DNA of 64,000 nucleotides, taken from assembly GCA_026707285.1 (NCBI GenBank), contig JAPOXD010000011.1:62001-126000 (forward strand). Reading direction: 5' to 3'. Source of the DNA: Chloroflexota bacterium (lineage in GTDB: Bacteria; Chloroflexota; UBA11872). The position numbers and the translations under genes were made by a program. Shown piece after piece: positions 60,609 to 64,000 of the stretch (position 1 is the first letter of the stretch; each line of letters starts with the position of its first letter). The notes under the pieces are model-generated. The model was not told where the DNA came from. It made no database searches and was given only the letters and a program-made list of their open reading frames with translations.

Positions 60609-62558
60609 ATGAGGCACCCTGAATCGCCGCCGGCTTGGACGCCGCTGACGACGGGCGAGGGCGGCACGGTGACGGCACTGGCAGCTGGCCCGCCCGGTGC
60701 AGACCGCCAGGTCGTGGTTGCCGGAACCCTGAGCGGGCTGTTCGTGGGTCGCGAGTACGGGCAAGCGTGGGAAAAGCTGAGCGCGCTGGGCAACCGCTAT
60801 GTGCAGGCGGCTGCCATCTCTCCCGCGTTCGAGAGCGATGCCACGCTTATCGTCGGCACCGCAGGCTCCGGCGCATTCCTCTCGGTGGACGGCGGAGCCT
60901 CCTGGCGTGAACAGGAGTTTTGGGGTCGGAGGCCGGACGTCACGGCCCTCGTGTTCTCACCGACGTTCGCCAATGACGGAATGATCCTGGCCGGGACGAG
61001 CCAAGACGGCGTGTACGTCACGACCAATCGTGGCCGCACCTGGAATGCCGCCAACCTTGGTCTCGCCGATCTATCCGTCAATGCGCTGGCCGCTCACCTC
61101 GGGCCTGCGGGGAACGGATTGCTGTTCGCGGGAACGTCGACCGGCCTGTATCAATGGGCAGCCGAGGCACGGCAATGGTTCGCCGTCGCCGGCTATCCGG
61201 CCGGCAATCCGGTCCAGGCAATCGTCGTCGCACCGACGCCAGGTGATAGTGCGTTGTTCGTGGGAACCGAGGGTGCGGGGCTTTGGCGCTCCATCGACGG
61301 CGACGCGTTGCATCGGCTGGAGACCATAGACGCCGATTCCAGCGTCAATGCCATTGCCGTGTCGGCGGACTTCAGCGCCGACGCGACGTTGATGATTGCC
61401 ACAACCCAGCGTGGCCTCATGCGGTCGCACGATCGAGGCGACTCGTGGCAGCCGCTGGCGGGCGCCGCCGATGCAAATTCGGTCCTGGCCCTCACGAGCT
61501 GTGCCAGCCCGGACGGCCAGGTGTGGCTGGCCGGTCTGCACGAGCGCGGCGTCCTGCGTTCGGCAAACGGCGGCGGGTCCTGGGAGCCTTCCAACGTCGG
61601 GCTGTCGAGCCGCCCGGTCTTGGCCCTAGCGTTGTCCCCCCGATTCGCGTCCGACGGCACGCTCCTTGTCGGCACGGCGGCCGAAGGCGTGCTGCGATCC
61701 ACCGACGGCGGCGCGACTTGGTCCCGCGCCAGCGACGGGTTGGAGGCACCGAGCGTCACGTCGCTGACCTTCTCCCGGACGTTTCCGGCTGATCGCCGGG
61801 TATGGGCGATTGCCGGGGCGAGCCTCGTGGAAAGCCTCGACGGCGGGCAGACGTGGGCGCCGGTGGCCGGTCTGCCGGGGGATGTCGTGCCGCTGAGCCT
61901 TGCCAGCGCCTGCGATGCACAGGCCGGCCACGCCGTCGCGGTTGGGGGCGCGGCGGGGGCGTTGGCGCTATCGCGAGACGGCGGCGAGTCCTGGACGCGG
62001 TCGGCCGAGCACTTCGGGGGCGCGAACGTCGTGACGGTGGCATTTTCGCCGAACTACGCCCTGGACGCCACGCTCCTTGCGGCCACCACGGGTGATGGAA
62101 TGATCGCGGTGTATCGCTCGACGGATCGCGGCAGTGCCTGGAGCCAAATCCTCGAACACGCCGGCGACGGCTGGGCCTCGCTGGCAATTCCACCGACCTA
62201 CGGCCCCGGGGACGACTTCATAGCCGTCGCCACCGGTCGTGAGGTGATCACGCCGGCTGGACGCCGGGTGCCGTCGTGGCGCGCGACGCGACCGACCGAG
62301 GCGCGTCTGTCGGTCCTCGCCGTCGTCGCTTCGGCGCACTTCGCCACGAACAACACCCTATATGCAGCCACGAGCCGCGGCGTGTTCCGATCGTCGGACC
62401 GCGGCCGCATCTGGCGTCGGCTGTCGGCCGGCATGGGAGCGCCGCCAGTGACCGCTCTGACCCTCGCAAGTGACGAAGCGGCCAAGGACGTGCTGGTCGC
62501 CGGGACGCTCGACGGCACCGTGTGGCGCCTGCGGGATGCCGCTGCGGCGCAGGACTAG
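60609..62558 (+). CDS. BNR/Asp-box repeat beta-propeller protein
   Basis: The 649-residue protein contains about ten Asp-box motifs of the SxDxGxTW type (SVDGGASW, TTNRGRTW, SHDRGDSW, SANGGGSW, STDGGATW, SLDGGQTW, SRDGGESW, STDRGSAW, SSDRGRIW), spaced as in sortilin/Ycf48/exo-sialidase-like propellers. Repeated FSPxFAxDxTLLVGT strands form the blades. ATG at 60609 has GGAG 6-8 nt upstream; an in-frame GTG lies at 60585. No signal peptide is visible, which is unusual for the class. It is divergent from the adaptor/permease operon and overlaps the next minus-strand gene by 4 bp. Function is unknown. Confidence 0.8.
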   Translation: MRHPESPPAWTPLTTGEGGTVTALAAGPPGADRQVVVAGTLSGLFVGREYGQAWEKLSALGNRYVQAAAISPAFESDATLIVGTAGSGAFLSVDGGASWREQEFWGRRPDVTALVFSPTFANDGMILAGTSQDGVYVTTNRGRTWNAANLGLADLSVNALAAHLGPAGNGLLFAGTSTGLYQWAAEARQWFAVAGYPAGNPVQAIVVAPTPGDSALFVGTEGAGLWRSIDGDALHRLETIDADSSVNAIAVSADFSADATLMIATTQRGLMRSHDRGDSWQPLAGAADANSVLALTSCASPDGQVWLAGLHERGVLRSANGGGSWEPSNVGLSSRPVLALALSPRFASDGTLLVGTAAEGVLRSTDGGATWSRASDGLEAPSVTSLTFSRTFPADRRVWAIAGASLVESLDGGQTWAPVAGLPGDVVPLSLASACDAQAGHAVAVGGAAGALALSRDGGESWTRSAEHFGGANVVTVAFSPNYALDATLLAATTGDGMIAVYRSTDRGSAWSQILEHAGDGWASLAIPPTYGPGDDFIAVATGREVITPAGRRVPSWRATRPTEARLSVLAVVASAHFATNNTLYAATSRGVFRSSDRGRIWRRLSAGMGAPPVTALTLASDEAAKDVLVAGTLDGTVWRLRDAAAAQD

Positions 62559-63694
62559 GTGTATGGATCGGCGGCGTCGCGCAAACCGTCACCCATGAAG
62601 TTGAACAGCAACACCACGACGATCACAAACAGGCCAGGAATGAGCATCCAGGGATAGAGGGCGATGCTGCGCACGTTCTGGGCATCTTGCATCAGGCTTC
62701 CCCAGCTCACCGAGGGCTCACGAATCCCCAGCCCCAAGAAGCTCAGCGAAGTCTCGGCGAGAATCATGTTCGGCACCGTCAACGTCAGGCTGACGATCAA
62801 ATAGCTCATGAACCCAGGAATCATGTGGTCGAAGATGAGCCGCATGTGCCCGGCGCCGGCAACCTTGGCCGCCATCACGTAGTCGTGTTCGCGCAACTCG
62901 AGGATCTTGCCCCGCACCACCCGAGCCAGGCCGGCCCAGCCGATGACCGACAGCACCACCGTGATGGCGAAGTAACGCTGGATGGGCGTCCAGAACGGCG
63001 GGATTGCGGCACCGATTGCCATCCACAGCGGGATCGATGGAATCGAGATCACGACCTCGATAAACCGTTGAATGAGGATGTCGCTCGTACCCCCGATATA
63101 GCCGGACACCGAGCCGATGACCACCCCGAGCACGAAGCTCAGCAAGACCCCGATGAGACCAATGGAGAGGCTGATCCGGGCACCCGCCAGGACGCGAGAG
63201 AACATATCGCGTCCCAGCCTGTCCGTCCCAAAGAGGAAAACCTTGCCATCCTCGACGCCAAAGAAGTGGAGATCCATCTCCCAAAGACCCCAAAATTTGT
63301 ACGGCTCACCGCGTTGAAAGAAGACGATTTTATTTATCGTGGAAAGATCATCTTCGTAGACTCGCTTGAACTCCACCGGATCCAGCTCTGACTTGATCCC
63401 ATAGACGAACGGACCCTGAAAGTTGCCTTCGCTATCCCAAAAGTGGATGCGGGAAGGCGGTGAGTTCAGAAAGCCGTGGTCTGACGTCTCCTTATACGGG
63501 ATCCAAAAGTCATAGGTCAGTGCAAAGAAATAGGCGATCCCCAATAGACACAGGCTAAACATGCCCAGCCTATGTCGCCGCATTTTGCGCCACATGAGCG
63601 TCCATTGCCCGGCCGTGAAGTGGCGTTCCTCGTCGGTGAATTCACGAATGTTCACTTGCTCGCCGGCAACCTCGGTGTCCGCCGAAACTCCCAT
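62555..63694 (-). CDS. Peptide-type ABC transporter permease (DppC/OppC-like) with large periplasmic insert
   Basis: ATG at 63694, one base after the upstream gene's stop (TGAGATG), gives 379 residues; an in-frame ATG at 63733 is an alternative. After the first helix (LGMFSLCLLGIAYFFALTYDFW) there is an extracytoplasmic insert of about 110 residues (FVYGIKSELDPVEFKRVYEDD and more). The GTDRLGRDMFSRVLAGARISLSIG core, coupling region EHDYVMAAKVAGAGHMRLIFDHMIPG and C-terminal LRDAADPYT follow. The insert is characteristic of an OppC subgroup. DNA within the insert (about 63290-63370) is AT-richer than the rest. It pairs with the DppB-like protein encoded upstream. Confidence 0.88.
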   Translation of the reverse strand: MGVSADTEVAGEQVNIREFTDEERHFTAGQWTLMWRKMRRHRLGMFSLCLLGIAYFFALTYDFWIPYKETSDHGFLNSPPSRIHFWDSEGNFQGPFVYGIKSELDPVEFKRVYEDDLSTINKIVFFQRGEPYKFWGLWEMDLHFFGVEDGKVFLFGTDRLGRDMFSRVLAGARISLSIGLIGVLLSFVLGVVIGSVSGYIGGTSDILIQRFIEVVISIPSIPLWMAIGAAIPPFWTPIQRYFAITVVLSVIGWAGLARVVRGKILELREHDYVMAAKVAGAGHMRLIFDHMIPGFMSYLIVSLTLTVPNMILAETSLSFLGLGIREPSVSWGSLMQDAQNVRSIALYPWMLIPGLFVIVVVLLFNFMGDGLRDAADPYT

Positions 63695-63695
63695 C

Positions 63696-64000
63696 TCAGA
63701 CGGCCGTTCGTTCCTGGCGGATACGAGGGTCAACGACTACCAGCAGCACGTCCGACAGGAGGGTGCCAAAAATCGTGAGTGCGGCCTCGACCATAAGGAT
63801 GCTGCCCGCCAGGTGCATATCCTGAACACGCAATGCCACCAGCAGAACCGCTCCGGTCATCGGAATGTTGAGCACGATGGCGGTGATGGCGCTGCCTGAG
63901 ACGATTGCCGGCAACGTCCATCCCACCGTGCTGATGATGGGATTCAATGCCATGCGAACCGGGTACTTGAACAGCAATTTGCGCTCAGGTACGCCCTTGG
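63696..64000 (-). CDS. Peptide-type ABC transporter permease (DppB-like), C-terminal part, cut by the right edge
   Basis: The minus-strand frame is open from the window edge and ends at 63696. It encodes the last 100 residues of a DppB-type permease: LLFKYPVRMALNPIISTVGWTLPAIVSGSAITAIVLNIP, then LVALRVQDMHLAGSILMVEAALTIFGTLLSDVLLVVVDPRIRQE. The closing DPRIRQE is the family C terminus. Immediate proximity to the OppC-like gene shows they form one transporter. Confidence 0.85.
   Translation of the reverse strand, partial: KGVPERKLLFKYPVRMALNPIISTVGWTLPAIVSGSAITAIVLNIPMTGAVLLVALRVQDMHLAGSILMVEAALTIFGTLLSDVLLVVVDPRIRQERTAV

Overview
This is about 64 kb of high-GC bacterial DNA with gene-dense, operon-like organisation. 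It has no rRNA, no intact tRNA, no CRISPR array and no recognisable transposase. Two solute-binding lipoproteins carry long Val/Glu/Lys linkers (VVEKxVxxEV style) between a Tat signal with lipobox and the binding domain. That linker, the many peptide/nickel-type ABC operons, an NCS2 permease, amidohydrolases, M20 and M19 peptidase relatives, an Old Yellow Enzyme and a GMC oxidoreductase together suggest a heterotrophic Chloroflexota bacterium, perhaps a marine or host-associated lineage. This is inferred from gene style; no phylogenetic marker gene is present.

Layout. 0-14.6 kb is mostly catabolic: a transglutaminase-like fragment, a ThDP enzyme, an OYE-family oxidoreductase, a three-gene ABC-2 exporter, a sugar-phosphate-isomerase-like TIM barrel, an M20 peptidase, a FitAB-type toxin-antitoxin pair, a sarcosine-oxidase-like flavoenzyme and an M19 dipeptidase relative. 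The last two were once convergent neighbours. A 2.3-kb gene for an RCC1-propeller/sorbosone-dehydrogenase lipoprotein now separates them and is flanked by two imperfect 153-bp copies of the old junction. 14.8-29.4 kb is rich in sensing and surface genes: a secreted protein with tandem Cache-like repeats, an NCS2 permease fused to a HATPase-like domain, a class V aminotransferase, a glycine-rich lipoprotein with FxLYD-like domains, an OmpR/BaeS-type two-component pair, a GAF-PAS-kinase-pseudoreceiver-winged-helix fusion, a truncated degV remnant, and a NarL/NarX-type pair on the minus strand.

30.3-38.8 kb and 44-55.8 kb are two parallel uptake-and-hydrolysis operons. The first has a binding protein, two permeases, an M20 deacylase, an amidohydrolase and two ATPases. 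The second has a GntR/FCD regulator, a binding protein, two permeases, two ATPases, HyuA, HyuB and an amidohydrolase. Each imports a peptide-like or N-acyl/cyclic-amide compound and probably hydrolyses it in the cytoplasm. In both, a hairpin lies between the binding-protein gene and the first permease. Between the operons, a 5-kb segment (ankyrin protein, small membrane ORF, sulfatase-like hydrolase, GMC oxidoreductase) is bracketed by two related 115-bp elements containing degenerate tRNA-Thr-like 3' halves.

55.9-64 kb holds a HlyD/MacA-type adaptor and FtsX/MacB-type permease without an adjacent ATPase, a BNR-repeat propeller protein, and the start of a third peptide-type ABC transporter running off the right edge.

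Most product calls rest on motifs read from the translated sequence. Exact starts and substrate assignments are the least certain parts.
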